Shown: positions 8,536 to 16,996, counted from the stretch's first letter. The stretch: DNA of 40,671 nt from Deltaproteobacteria bacterium (GCA_016218925.1 JACRCR010000079.1:1-40671); one strand, 5' to 3'. Program-made: numbers and translations. The notes: a model not told the origin generated them from the sequence alone.

Positions 8536-9615
8536 ATGACCGGCGGGTTTTCTCAGAGCGCCACCAACCACGGCATCGATCCGGCGCTGATCGACTTCTC
8601 CGTGCTGGCTGCATGGATGGACGAGCAGGGTCTTTCCGGCGGCCCTTTCGAGAACGTGCAGGCGCTGGCCGGCGGCACCCAGAACGTGCTGCTGCGCTTC
8701 GAGCGCGCAGGGCGCGAGTACGTGCTACGGCGACCGCCGCCGCATCTTCGTCCAAAGAGCAACGACGCGCTTCGTCGCGAGGCCCAGGTGCTCTCGGCGC
8801 TGGCCGGCAGCGACGTTCCGCATCCGGGCTTCATAGCAGGCTGCATGGACGAAGCGCGGATGGGCGGCGCGGTGTTCTATCTGATGGAGCCGGTCGCGGG
8901 CTTCAATCCCGCCAACGGTCTGCCGCCGCTGCACGCCGGCGACGCGTCGATCCGTCACGAGATGGGCTTGCAGGCCGCCGACGCGCTGGCTCGTCTGGGA
9001 CGCGTCGATCACGTTGCCGTCGGTCTCGGCGACGTCGGCCACCCCGAGGGCTTCCTCGAGAGACAGGTCGGTCGCTGGCTCGATGAGCTGGCGTCGTACT
9101 CGCGCCACGAGAACTACCCGGGTCCCGACATTCCGGGCGTCGAGGCCGTGGCGCAGTGGCTAGAGCGCAATCGACCGCGCAACTGGACCGCGGGCATCAT
9201 GCACGGCGACTACCACTTCGCCAACGTGATGTACGCCTGGGACAGCGCGCGACTGGTCGCAATCGTCGACTGGGAGATGTGCACCATCGGCGATCCGTTG
9301 CTCGACCTTGGCTGGCTGCTGGCCACGCTGCCGGACCCCGAGCACCCGTTCATCAGCACTGCCGTCGGGCTCGCGCAGGCCGGCGGACTTCCCTCGCCGC
9401 AGCAGATGCTCGAGCGTTACCGCGAGGCATCCGAGCGCGATCTGTCGGCCATCGATTGGTACGTCGTGATGGCGTGTTTCAAACTCGGCATCGTTCTGGA
9501 AGGTACCAACGCGCGGGCTTTCGCCGGCAAGGCTCCGCGCGCGACCGGCGACCTGCTGCACGCGATGACGCTGGGGTTGTTCGACCGGGCCGCAGCGGTG
9601 ATCGCCCGGGCGTGA
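8536..9615 (+). CDS. Phosphotransferase family protein (APH/ACAD10-like)
   Basis: This 359-residue protein has the aminoglycoside-phosphotransferase/choline-kinase fold. The catalytic loop HGDYHFANVMY (residues 223-233) supplies the base D225 and N230, and IVDWEMCTIGDPLLDLGW (243-260) gives the metal-binding D245. The nucleotide-binding N-lobe begins near residue 40 with the ALAGGTQN loop, and E82 could pair with the ATP-binding residue. This subgroup usually lies beside acyl-CoA dehydrogenase genes and matches the kinase-like domain of ACAD10, where phosphorylation of 4-hydroxyacyl-CoA intermediates has been shown. That role here is inference. It ends the plus-strand run and converges on the metallophosphoesterase gene. 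Confidence 0.88.
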   Translation: MTGGFSQSATNHGIDPALIDFSVLAAWMDEQGLSGGPFENVQALAGGTQNVLLRFERAGREYVLRRPPPHLRPKSNDALRREAQVLSALAGSDVPHPGFIAGCMDEARMGGAVFYLMEPVAGFNPANGLPPLHAGDASIRHEMGLQAADALARLGRVDHVAVGLGDVGHPEGFLERQVGRWLDELASYSRHENYPGPDIPGVEAVAQWLERNRPRNWTAGIMHGDYHFANVMYAWDSARLVAIVDWEMCTIGDPLLDLGWLLATLPDPEHPFISTAVGLAQAGGLPSPQQMLERYREASERDLSAIDWYVVMACFKLGIVLEGTNARAFAGKAPRATGDLLHAMTLGLFDRAAAVIARA

Positions 9616-9679
9616 GCCTGTGCGGGCCGAGTGGCCACGTGTGGTGAAGACCCGCGCCACCGCGGCGGGCCGCGCAGGC
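9616..9679. terminator. Stem between convergent genes (weak)
   Basis: GCCTGTGCGG (9616-9625) pairs with CCGCGCAGGC (9670-9679), with one T-G pair. The arms begin right after the stop of the phosphotransferase gene and end two bases before the stop of the metallophosphoesterase gene. The loop is long (44 nt) but has its own short inverted repeats. Possible bidirectional terminator. Confidence 0.35.
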
Positions 9680-9680
9680 T

Positions 9681-10412
9681 TCACACGCCGCTGAACAGCC
9701 GCTCGCCGAATCTGCGCGCCAGCCCCCTCGCGAAGATCTTCTCGGCGGCTGTGGCGACGTCGTACTCGACGCGCAGGAACTCGACCCGCCGCGCCACCGT
9801 ATCGTAGATCGTACAGGCTGCGCGGTTGTCGTAGTCGCGGGGCTGGCCCACCGAGCCGACGCTGATGATGTACTTCAGGTCGCCGTGCAATTCGAAAGAG
9901 TCCGACTCGACTTCGATCACGTCGTCGTCGCTCAGCGCGAACGCCTTGCACAAGTGGGAGTGACCGATGAAGGACACCTGCTGCAAGCGCGGCCACTGCG
10001 GCACACAGCGCGCCGCCTGCACCAGTGCGAAGATGTATTCGAACTTCTGCGAATCGATCGGCGAGCCGTGACAGAACGCGGTGTGCCCGTCTCTTACTTC
10101 GTACGGCAAACCGGCCAGCCACCGGAGGTTTTCTTGGCTGACCATCGAAGCGTGCAGGTCGAGCGCCTGCCGGGCTGCTGCATAATAGTGGCCGTAGTCC
10201 ATGCGGCCGGCCACGGCGGCGTCGTGGTTGCCCAGGATCGTGTAGCGCGCGCTGGCGCGGATCAGATCGCAGCACTCGTCGGGGTCGGCACCATATCCGA
10301 CGGTATCGCCGAGGCAGACCAATTCGTCCGCGCCGGCGTGTTCCAGCGCGAGCAGGACGGCGGTCAGGGCCTCCAGGTTCGCGTGGGTATCGGAAAAAAT
10401 ACCGATCTTCAT
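9681..10412 (-). CDS. Calcineurin-like metallophosphoesterase (YfcE/MJ0936 type)
   Basis: This 243-residue cytoplasmic phosphoesterase has all five metal and catalytic blocks in order: D8 and H10 (SDTH), D36 (LGDTVGYG), N62-H63 (LGNHD), H115 (CHGSP) and H151/H153 (GHSH). The length and the GDTVGYGADPDECCDLI segment match the small bacterial phosphodiesterases of the DUF2437/YfcE group, many of which hydrolyse phosphodiesters in vitro with Mn2+. The physiological substrate is unknown. The ATG at 10412 begins directly with the first beta strand, MKIGIFSDTH, so the start is firm although the ribosome site is weak. The secreted-protein gene upstream on the same strand is separated by a strong hairpin, so this gene probably has its own promoter. 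Confidence 0.9.
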   Translation of the reverse strand: MKIGIFSDTHANLEALTAVLLALEHAGADELVCLGDTVGYGADPDECCDLIRASARYTILGNHDAAVAGRMDYGHYYAAARQALDLHASMVSQENLRWLAGLPYEVRDGHTAFCHGSPIDSQKFEYIFALVQAARCVPQWPRLQQVSFIGHSHLCKAFALSDDDVIEVESDSFELHGDLKYIISVGSVGQPRDYDNRAACTIYDTVARRVEFLRVEYDVATAAEKIFARGLARRFGERLFSGV

Positions 10413-10509
10413 GCGAGAGTGACTTTGAGCACATTCTCGCCGTCGGGCAAAAGGAGGGTCGAGGTGCCGGCGCTTCGCCGCTGTTGGCGCGAGAGCGGGA
10501 CGCTCGCAC

Positions 10510-10549
10510 GCGGTCCGGCCGGCGTTCGCGAAAGCACCGGCCGGACCGC
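10510..10549 (-). terminator. Strong hairpin after the secreted-protein gene
   Basis: A 13-bp perfect inverted repeat: GCGGTCCGGCCGG (10510-10522) pairs with CCGGCCGGACCGC (10537-10549) around a 14-nt loop. It starts 15 nt beyond the stop of the gene at 10564. It lacks a U-tract, but position and stability fit a terminator. Confidence 0.7.
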
Positions 10550-10563
10550 CGAGCCGCTTCAGG

Positions 10564-11763
10564 CTAGAGAGCCGCTTTGATCGCGAGCTTCCAGGCCTTC
10601 TTGTGGTGCTTCACCGCCTTGACCGGGGCGCCGAGCTCGCGCTCGGCGTCACCGGCTTCGCGCTCTGCTTCCGCTCCGGCGTTGCCGCCCACTGCTTCGA
10701 TGGCGCTGCTGGCGATGATGCGCTCGGCATCGACCAACTCCGCGATCTTGGCGTCGATAGCGGCGCGGGTTGCGCCGGTGAGTTTCCCGGCGAGCTTGCC
10801 GAGCAATTTGATCGCAGACAACTCCGTGCCGATGATCGCCGCGCCGCCCTTTGCCATGACTGTCGAATCGTCTGTCCACGCGGTCGAGTCGAGCGCCTTC
10901 TGGATTTTCTCTATTGCCTTGGCCAGCATCTTCTCGAGCTTCGGATCGCCGAGCGTTCCTACGTAAGCCGTGAGCGTGTCGACCGCGTCCTGCTTGAGAC
11001 CTCGCGCAGTTTCGAAACGGAACACCATCTGAACGTGATTCTTGTAGTTCACGTCACCGGGATGGGCGGGATCTTCGGCATCGACGATGATCACCACTTC
11101 GGCGCCGCGAGGCGTGCCCGGCGGGAATTCCACTTCGACCGGCACGCGCTCCTCCGCTCCCGGAGCGAGCGGCAAGCCGACTACCGCCGGTGCCTTGCAT
11201 ACGACGCCAGGTATGCCGCCGGCATCGCAGTTACCGCCGACGTTGAGCACCAGCGGTCCATCGCCGCGGTTGCGTACCGGCACGTCGTACGACGTCGTCG
11301 ATCCGCCGTTGATGACCTCGAGGTTGATCTGGCCGCGGTCGTCGCCGGTATTGCCGTTGACGTCGGCGGCGGTGATCAGCGCCTCCAGGCAAGTGTGGGT
11401 AGCGTTGGTGAAGATGTTGTTGAAGACCACGTCGGCCGAGCCCGCCGCCGGAATCGACGCGATCGGCAACGTACCGATCTGCTGCCAACCGGAGAACGTT
11501 ACGCCCCAGTCGTTGTACGAGAGCTTCACCTGGACATTGGTGGCCGGAGCGTCTCCGTCGTTGGAGACGGTGACGGTCGTCACCGTGGTCTCGTTTACGA
11601 TCGCCGGACTCGGAACCGGAACGATCGAGCCGTACCCGTAGAAGGGCAAGCCAGGATTGGCTGCCGCCAACGCGCCGACAGGTGCCGCGGCGATCACCGC
11701 AGCCGCACCCATCGCGAGCGCGGCCATTCGCCTGAGAACCAGTTGAAACGATATTCGTTGCAT
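10564..11763 (-). CDS. Exported protein with CARDB-like domains and a helical C-terminal tail
   Basis: This 399-residue protein starts with a signal peptide: basic MQRISFQLVLRR, a hydrophobic alanine-rich core, and an ALA-AANP cleavage site near residue 35. Two beta-rich segments follow. The first (about 45-155) contains TVTVSNDGDAPATNVQVKLS, the pattern of CARDB/NEW-type Ig folds. The second (about 160-250) has VRNRGDGPLV and an acidic strand VVIIVDAEDPAHPGD that could bind calcium. The last 140 residues (about 260-399) are alanine-rich and predicted helical, ending in a lysine- and histidine-rich stretch. Cysteines near 110, 180 and 190 could pair. The start at 11763 is set by AGGGAGGAG 5 to 6 nt upstream. 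The combination suggests a periplasmic or extracellular binding protein. I do not recognise the family as a whole. Confidence 0.75.
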   Translation of the reverse strand: MQRISFQLVLRRMAALAMGAAAVIAAAPVGALAAANPGLPFYGYGSIVPVPSPAIVNETTVTTVTVSNDGDAPATNVQVKLSYNDWGVTFSGWQQIGTLPIASIPAAGSADVVFNNIFTNATHTCLEALITAADVNGNTGDDRGQINLEVINGGSTTSYDVPVRNRGDGPLVLNVGGNCDAGGIPGVVCKAPAVVGLPLAPGAEERVPVEVEFPPGTPRGAEVVIIVDAEDPAHPGDVNYKNHVQMVFRFETARGLKQDAVDTLTAYVGTLGDPKLEKMLAKAIEKIQKALDSTAWTDDSTVMAKGGAAIIGTELSAIKLLGKLAGKLTGATRAAIDAKIAELVDAERIIASSAIEAVGGNAGAEAEREAGDAERELGAPVKAVKHHKKAWKLAIKAAL

Positions 11764-11782
11764 GGATCTCCTCCCTTCCTTG

Positions 11783-11798
11783 CATCGCGCGAGCGATG
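11783..11798 (-). promoter_or_regulatory. Leader hairpin before the secreted-protein gene
   Basis: CATCGC (11783-11788) and GCGATG (11793-11798) form a 6-bp stem with a 4-nt loop, about 10 nt upstream of the AGGGAGGAG ribosome site of the gene starting at 11763. It could shield or stabilise the 5' end of the mRNA. Confidence 0.3.
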
Positions 11799-11811
11799 AG
11801 TGTTGTTCGGA

Positions 11812-11834
11812 CCTCACGCACAGAGAGTGTGAGG
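11812..11834 (-). promoter_or_regulatory. Inverted repeat upstream of the secreted-protein gene
   Basis: CCTCACGC (11812-11819) and GTGTGAGG (11827-11834) form an 8-bp inverted repeat with one G-T pair and a 7-bp spacer. It lies 49 to 71 bp upstream of the start codon at 11763. It is a possible operator or a second leader stem. Confidence 0.3.
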
Positions 11835-12262
11835 CTGCGCCGGTCGTAGCCAGGCTGTGACGCTACCGGATCGGAACTCGGAGATCGGTGCGCGGAGCCA
11901 GCCCTTTCCGTGGAGGCTGAGAGAACTTGCCACCGCCGCGTCGAGTTGCGTCGTCGCGGCGGCGGCGTCATCGCGTCGCTGTCGGTCTATTGCGATGCGT
12001 CCGGTCTCGACTCGGCCGCTTCACGACGACGACGCTCCCCCGGTTCCCCCACGGGAGGCGTGGATAGCACCGTTGCGTGCACCCGGTAAAGCACATTTGT
12101 TGCGACCGCTCCGTCGCCGCTGCGACGGTGGCTCGCGGTTCGAACGTGATGAAGCGTGTCGGCGCGTGTCGCGCGGGTTGCGCCAGACGACGATGATAAT
12201 AATGTCATGACGTCCGCCGGTGTCACCGAGCGCCGCCGGTACTCCGACCCAGGAGATGCAAC

Positions 12263-13441
12263 ATGTACCGTCTGTCGGAAGAAGAAACGCTGATCCAGAA
12301 AACCGTGCGCGACTTCGCGACCCGCGAGCTGGGTCCGCTGGTCGCTGAAGCCGAGTGCAGCGGTCGCTTTCCACGCGAGCAGATCCTGCCCCGCATGGCG
12401 TCGCTGGGACTACTCTCGATCTGCGTTCCGCCCGAGCTCGGCGGCGTGGGCGGTTCGACACTGATGCTGTGCATCGTCGCCGAGGAGGTGGCACGCATGT
12501 CGGGCGGCTTTGCGATCGGAGCCATGGCGTCGGTGGTGGCGCCCTCCGCGCTGGTCAAGCTGAGCGGCGGAAAAGTCGCTGCGCCGGTGCTCGACTCGCT
12601 CGTCCAGGGCATGGTGATGCCGGCGATGGCGTTCACCGAACCCGGCGCAGGCTCCGACCTGATGGCGATTCGTACCAAAGTGACCAAGACGGATCGCGGC
12701 CTGGTACTGGACGGTTCCAAGGCGTTCATCTCCAACGGACCCACCGCCGATGTGTACCTGGTTGCCGCGGTGCGCGCCGAAGTCATCGACGCCCCGCGCG
12801 AGGAACGCACCAAGGGACTCGGAGTCTACGTCGTTCCGCGTGGGCTCGACGGGTTCACGATCGGCAAGCCGCTCCACAAACTCGGCATGCGATCGAGCGA
12901 GACCGGCGAGCTGCACTTCGACAGCGTCGTTCTTCCCGCCGGTCCCAGCCTGGGTAGCACGCGATCGGATGGCGACAAGAAGAGCGGCATGCGCGCGATG
13001 ATGGACCTGCTCGACTACAACCGGCTCTACATCGCCGCGCTCAGCATCGGCATCGCGCAGGCCGCGTTCGAGGCGAGTCTCGAGTACGTCAAACAGCGTC
13101 GCGCATTCGACAAGCCCATCGGCCATCACCAGGCCACCGGCTTCAAGGTGGCTCGCATGGCGGTGAAACTCGACGCCGCCCGCGCTCTGGTGCAACGCGG
13201 CTGCGAGCTCTACGACGCCGGGGTCAGGTGTGCGCGCGAGGTTGCCGAGGCGAAGCTCTACGCGACCGAAGCCGCCGTCGAGATCACTGGCGAAGCCGTG
13301 CAGATCCACGGTGCCTACGGATACAGCCAGGAGTTTCCGGTCGAGCGCTACTTCCGCGACGCCAAGGTCGGGACAATCTGGGAAGGCACCAGCGAGATCC
13401 AGCAACAGATCATCTGCCGCGAACTCGGACTGTACGACTGA
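12263..13441 (+). CDS. Acyl-CoA dehydrogenase
   Basis: This 392-residue flavoenzyme makes the alpha,beta-double bond of an acyl-CoA thioester and passes electrons to electron-transfer flavoprotein. AFTEPGAGSDL and the KAFISNGPTADVYLV segment are the FAD and substrate signatures. HGAYGYSQEFPVERYFRDAK is the second signature. The catalytic base is E374 in WEGTSEIQQ, which is the position used by short-chain and branched/aryl-acyl dehydrogenases rather than long-chain or isovaleryl enzymes. The ATG at 12263 follows AGGAG by about 8 nt. The gene stands alone, convergent with the membrane glycosyltransferase genes, so no operon partner tells the substrate. Confidence 0.93.
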   Translation: MYRLSEEETLIQKTVRDFATRELGPLVAEAECSGRFPREQILPRMASLGLLSICVPPELGGVGGSTLMLCIVAEEVARMSGGFAIGAMASVVAPSALVKLSGGKVAAPVLDSLVQGMVMPAMAFTEPGAGSDLMAIRTKVTKTDRGLVLDGSKAFISNGPTADVYLVAAVRAEVIDAPREERTKGLGVYVVPRGLDGFTIGKPLHKLGMRSSETGELHFDSVVLPAGPSLGSTRSDGDKKSGMRAMMDLLDYNRLYIAALSIGIAQAAFEASLEYVKQRRAFDKPIGHHQATGFKVARMAVKLDAARALVQRGCELYDAGVRCAREVAEAKLYATEAAVEITGEAVQIHGAYGYSQEFPVERYFRDAKVGTIWEGTSEIQQQIICRELGLYD

Positions 13442-13486
13442 GGCGCTTCGACCACGGCCGGGAGGGCACGACGCGCGGTCGGCGAA

Positions 13487-15169
13487 TCATGACTCCGCCG
13501 GGCTGTCGCGGCGGAGCATTCCCGGCAGCGACGGGTTGAGTTTGGTGAGAACGTAGAACTGTCGTCCGGTGGCGTCATCAACGACCTGACCGAAGACCTC
13601 GAAGCCGTAACTGCGCCAGCCATCGAGCGCTCGCTGTTTGCCGAACTCGACGACGCTGAAGAGTCGTTCACCGCTGGCGAACTCCGCGCCGAGGTCGGCT
13701 GGCTTGAACACTGCGACCTGCATGTTTCCCAGCATTTCGAGATACAGCCAGGACTCGTAGGAGTCGCGCGGCCAGGCCAGATATACCACCGCGTCGTCGC
13801 GGGAGTGGTCGCCGTAGCGATCGCGAATGAGCGCGAGCGTCTCGCGCATTCCCGCCATCTCTTCCCAGGTCTTCTTCATGTGGGTTTCGTACTGGCCGCG
13901 CACCAGGACGAAGGTGTTCGCCGAGCTGGCAAGAAGGACCGCTCCCAGTACGCCGGTGCGGGCTGCTCGACTGGTGACCAGATGATGCACTCCCGCGCAG
14001 ACGAAGTACGCGTAGCACGGGACGACGCCCAGCAGGTAGCGTCCCTCCGCAGTGCTCACGGTGAAGGCCAGCAGGTAACCGGCCGCCATCACGCTGGCGA
14101 ACACGTGTGCGGTGGGATCGCGGTCGCGCAGCCCGCGCCACAGGCCCAGCAAGCCGAGCGGAAGCAGCAGCAGCCACACCACGTGCGGCTGCGGCAGCGT
14201 CCACAGGTCGTCCTCGCGGGTTTCGTCGCCCAGTTCGTCGTGCCGGAAGAAGAAGTGCTGGTGGGCCAGTTGCGCAGCCTTGTCGGCGAGTCCGGCAAGG
14301 CTCGCGTTGTCGCGCGAGAGCGCGAACTTGGCGCGCACATCCATGAAGCGCGACACCTTGGCTCGCCACTGCGGATAAGAGTCGTCGTAATGCGTGGCGA
14401 CGGTGTATTGGACGGTGGCGAACAGCGCGAGACCGGCGACGGCGGCAACGGTGATGGTCGTAGACCTGCTCCGCAGGACGCTTGCGACCAGGCCGCGCTG
14501 CAGGGTCAGCCAGAGGCCGACGATCGGCAGCCACACGATCGGTTGGTACGGCAGCAGCGCGTAAAGCGCTCCGGCAGCCGCGAGCCCGAACAGCCATCGC
14601 GCGGCCATCGACTCCAGGAAGCGAACGATCAGGTAGACGGCCAGCCACAGCATGCAGAACGAGTAGAGGAAGTGCGGCACTTCGGTGCGCAGGTAGAGCA
14701 GGAACGGCGGCAACGTCGCACAGAATGCGACGATGAACAGCGCTTCCACGAGACCGAATCCGGCGCGCCGCCGCGCTATCGCGGCGGCGAGGCCGCAGCC
14801 GAGCAGGCCAAAGACCATGGTAGCCGCCGCCAGCAGCTCTCCGACGCGATCGGGAGCGATGTGCAAGATGCGCTGCAACGAACTCAGTACCACCGCCGCC
14901 GGCAGGAACTGCGCCGCCCACCACATTCGGTAGTGATCCTCCGACATCATCGGCTGATCGAAGAAGTAGTCGACATCGCCGTGGAACGTCAGATTGTTGA
15001 CGAAGATCCCGATCGTGGCCGAATCGTAATCCATGTAGGGAGGGTACTGGTCCAGGCGGTAGTAGTAGCCCCACACCGACAGGGCCAGCGCGACGGCATA
15101 GGCGCCGAGCAGCATGGCGCGCCAGGGGCGCGAGCGCGTGGTTTCCGACGAAGACTGTCCTTGGTTCAT
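13487..15169 (-). CDS. Multi-pass membrane protein, GT-C glycosyltransferase-like
   Basis: This 560-residue protein has about ten or more hydrophobic segments, starting at residues 20-36, and a soluble C-terminal domain of roughly 150 residues. Just after the first membrane span is PPYMDYDSA with acidic D47 and D49, placed like the catalytic Asp in the first outer loop of GT-C enzymes (ArnT, PMT, GT39/GT83), which use polyprenyl-phosphate sugars. Other GT-C-like features are the long first periplasmic loop (YFFDQPMMSEDHYRMWW) and an ALLPYQPIVWLP span. I see no firm family match, and sugar and acceptor are unknown. The gene lies 25 bp downstream of the TMTC-like gene on the same strand, so the two are probably one operon. 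Confidence 0.72.
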   Translation of the reverse strand: MNQGQSSSETTRSRPWRAMLLGAYAVALALSVWGYYYRLDQYPPYMDYDSATIGIFVNNLTFHGDVDYFFDQPMMSEDHYRMWWAAQFLPAAVVLSSLQRILHIAPDRVGELLAAATMVFGLLGCGLAAAIARRRAGFGLVEALFIVAFCATLPPFLLYLRTEVPHFLYSFCMLWLAVYLIVRFLESMAARWLFGLAAAGALYALLPYQPIVWLPIVGLWLTLQRGLVASVLRSRSTTITVAAVAGLALFATVQYTVATHYDDSYPQWRAKVSRFMDVRAKFALSRDNASLAGLADKAAQLAHQHFFFRHDELGDETREDDLWTLPQPHVVWLLLLPLGLLGLWRGLRDRDPTAHVFASVMAAGYLLAFTVSTAEGRYLLGVVPCYAYFVCAGVHHLVTSRAARTGVLGAVLLASSANTFVLVRGQYETHMKKTWEEMAGMRETLALIRDRYGDHSRDDAVVYLAWPRDSYESWLYLEMLGNMQVAVFKPADLGAEFASGERLFSVVEFGKQRALDGWRSYGFEVFGQVVDDATGRQFYVLTKLNPSLPGMLRRDSPAES

Positions 15170-15194
15170 CGCTCGCCTCGGGTGTGACCGGCCG

Positions 15195-16838
15195 TCAAGG
15201 ACTGACCGATGGTGCTCCGCGCTGCGCCTTGTGCATCATCGACTCGGTCAGCACCAGCGTTTCGCGCGCCGCTTCGTTGTCCGGTTCCAACGATATCAGG
15301 CGCTGGGCGTAGGCGTTGGCCCGCTCGGGTTGCCGGGCCTCGAGCAACAGCCGCGTTATGTTGGTGAGGGCTCCGGTGTCGTCGGGAACCAGTTTGAGGA
15401 AACGCTCGTAGACTTCGGCTCCTGCCAGCGGTTGGCCGCGCCGGCCGAGACTCTCGGCGAGCTCGTAGTTGGCGCGGTGAAAGTCGGGCAGGATCTCGAG
15501 CGCGCGCCGCCAGGCGGCCTCGGCCTCGAGCGCCGATCCCGGCGTGGAGCGGCGCGTGCTCAGCCACTGTCCCAGGTCGTACCAGGCTTTAGCGGAACGC
15601 GGGGATGCGGCGGTGCTGGCCGGGAAGTAGACCTCGGCCGATGCCCATGCCGCGCCGCGTTCGAGGAATAGCGGCACGTAGATCGCGACTATCGCGGCTG
15701 CGAGGCCGGTTGCCACCGTTCGCTCGAGACGCCCACGGTTTCGGGCTTCGTCGACGACCACTCCCGCAAGCAGGCACGGTCCGAGCGACGGCAGGAACAG
15801 CAGGCGCTCGGCCATGATGGTGCCGATCGGAACCACCACGTTGGCGGTGAAGGCGAAGGCAATGGGAAACCAGACCAGCGCCAACGCCGCCGCGGCGCTG
15901 CGGCGACGCAGCGCCAGTGCGACGCAGCAGTAAGCGGCCCACCCGATCACCGCCGCGTATCCGCTGATGAGCGACGGATCGGTCTGCGCGTAGCAACGGT
16001 CGAGCAGCAGCGGGTGAGGCCACAGCGTCAAACGCAAGTAGCTTCCCAGCAGCGCCAGAGCCTTGGGGATCCGCTCGAGCGCCGGCGCGTGCGCGAGCGG
16101 GTTGTCGACGAACTCCGGGGTCATCGCCACGCCGAGAGACGGCGTCGCCACAACCACCCACAACGCTAGAGCGGCGCCGGCTGCCGCCAGCGGAGCGGCC
16201 AATCTCACGCGTGGCCCGAGAGCCCAGCGGCTGGCGAGCAGCAGCAGCGCCAGACACGCGGCGCTCTCTTTCGCAAAGACCGCTACCAGCGCCGCGCCGA
16301 AGATCAGCAGACAGCGACCGGCCTTGGCGGCCCCACTCTCCGGCAGCGGCCGCGCCGCACTGCCGGTGGAGCGCGCCGGCGCGCGGATGCTGAGGACGAG
16401 CGCTGTTAGCACCCCGAGTGCGGCCAGCAACTCGGCACGTCCCACCACCGCGACCACCGCATCGACGTGGACGGGGTGCACGGCGAACAACGCGGCAGCA
16501 ACCAGCGCGCCCTGCGGCGACAGCGAAATCCGTGTTGCCAAGACCCACACCAGCAGTGCGACGAGGGTTGCCAGCACCACGTTGGTGCGGTGGAAGGCCA
16601 GCGCTCCGGGGTCGTTCCAGAGCCGGTCCAGGTCCAGCGAGGCAAGCGTCGCCTGGCGCCCGGTCACCCAGTGGCGAGACGTGAAGAAACTGCCCAGTCC
16701 TTCTTCCCAGAAAGGCTGTCGTTCCACCACGACCGCAACGTCGTCGTAAACGAACTGGTAGTGCAGCGAAGCGGCCGCGGTGGTCCACACCAACGCGGCC
16801 AGCAGCAGGCACGAAGCGCAAGGGCCGAGTCGGCGCAC
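15195..16838 (-). CDS. TMTC-like membrane protein with C-terminal TPR repeats
   Basis: This 547-residue protein has about ten membrane spans and then roughly three tetratricopeptide repeats (about residues 420-540, with NYELAESLGRRGQPLAGAEVY as the clearest). It carries signatures of the TMTC family: YDD at 31-33 after the first span, FAVHPVHVDAVVAVVGRAEL (118-137), and GTIMAERLLFLPSLGPC in a later loop. In animals TMTC1-4 are ER proteins with this same order of domains, acting in O-mannosylation of cadherins. Bacterial relatives are uncharacterised, but a role in moving a sugar from a lipid carrier to protein or glycan outside the cytoplasm is plausible. First gene of a likely two-gene operon with the GT-C-like gene downstream. 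The ATG at 16838 begins just before the first span. Confidence 0.78.
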   Translation of the reverse strand: MRRLGPCASCLLLAALVWTTAAASLHYQFVYDDVAVVVERQPFWEEGLGSFFTSRHWVTGRQATLASLDLDRLWNDPGALAFHRTNVVLATLVALLVWVLATRISLSPQGALVAAALFAVHPVHVDAVVAVVGRAELLAALGVLTALVLSIRAPARSTGSAARPLPESGAAKAGRCLLIFGAALVAVFAKESAACLALLLLASRWALGPRVRLAAPLAAAGAALALWVVVATPSLGVAMTPEFVDNPLAHAPALERIPKALALLGSYLRLTLWPHPLLLDRCYAQTDPSLISGYAAVIGWAAYCCVALALRRRSAAAALALVWFPIAFAFTANVVVPIGTIMAERLLFLPSLGPCLLAGVVVDEARNRGRLERTVATGLAAAIVAIYVPLFLERGAAWASAEVYFPASTAASPRSAKAWYDLGQWLSTRRSTPGSALEAEAAWRRALEILPDFHRANYELAESLGRRGQPLAGAEVYERFLKLVPDDTGALTNITRLLLEARQPERANAYAQRLISLEPDNEAARETLVLTESMMHKAQRGAPSVSP

Positions 16839-16927
16839 ACGCCGAGACTAGGAGTCAGACTGAGGGATGGCAACTCGGCGGGAAACCATCCGGAGCACTC
16901 GAAGCGGGCACAGCCGCTTGCCCTACC

Positions 16928-16962
16928 GGCGCGGCGGTCAGTTCATGTCCCACCGCCGCGCC
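16928..16962 (-). terminator. Hairpin after the NO reductase gene
   Basis: An 11-bp perfect stem, GGCGCGGCGGT (16928-16938) with ACCGCCGCGCC (16952-16962), with a 13-nt loop. It starts 22 nt past the qNOR stop codon in the direction of transcription. A terminator for the ric-qNOR operon. Confidence 0.6.
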
Positions 16963-16974
16963 AGTCTCACCCGC

Positions 16975-16996
16975 GGAGCCGGCTCAGGCCGGCTCC
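16975..16996 (-). other. Hairpin spanning the qNOR stop codon
   Basis: GGAGCCGG (16975-16982) and CCGGCTCC (16989-16996) form an 8-bp perfect stem whose loop, CTCAGG, contains most of the TGA stop codon of the NO reductase gene. It lies directly upstream (in transcript order) of the 16928-16962 hairpin, so the mRNA would end in two adjacent stems. Confidence 0.5.

Larger units (their letters stand above)
11764..12262. other. 499-bp gap with no credible gene; divergent promoter region
   Basis: This region separates the secreted-protein gene (minus) from the acyl-CoA dehydrogenase gene (plus). Open frames here have low-complexity arginine/serine-rich products and no ribosome site, so I reject them. 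It contains two small hairpins close to the secreted-protein start (listed separately). It also has one clearly AT-rich patch, GATGATAATAATGTCATGAC (12192-12211), with an 8-bp palindrome GTCATGAC. That patch sits about 55 bp before the dehydrogenase start and is the best place for its promoter or an operator. Confidence 0.5.

Noticed and set aside
11857-12210. A 117-codon open frame in the gap before the acyl-CoA dehydrogenase gene
   Set aside because: No ribosome site, low-complexity composition and no recognisable motif.
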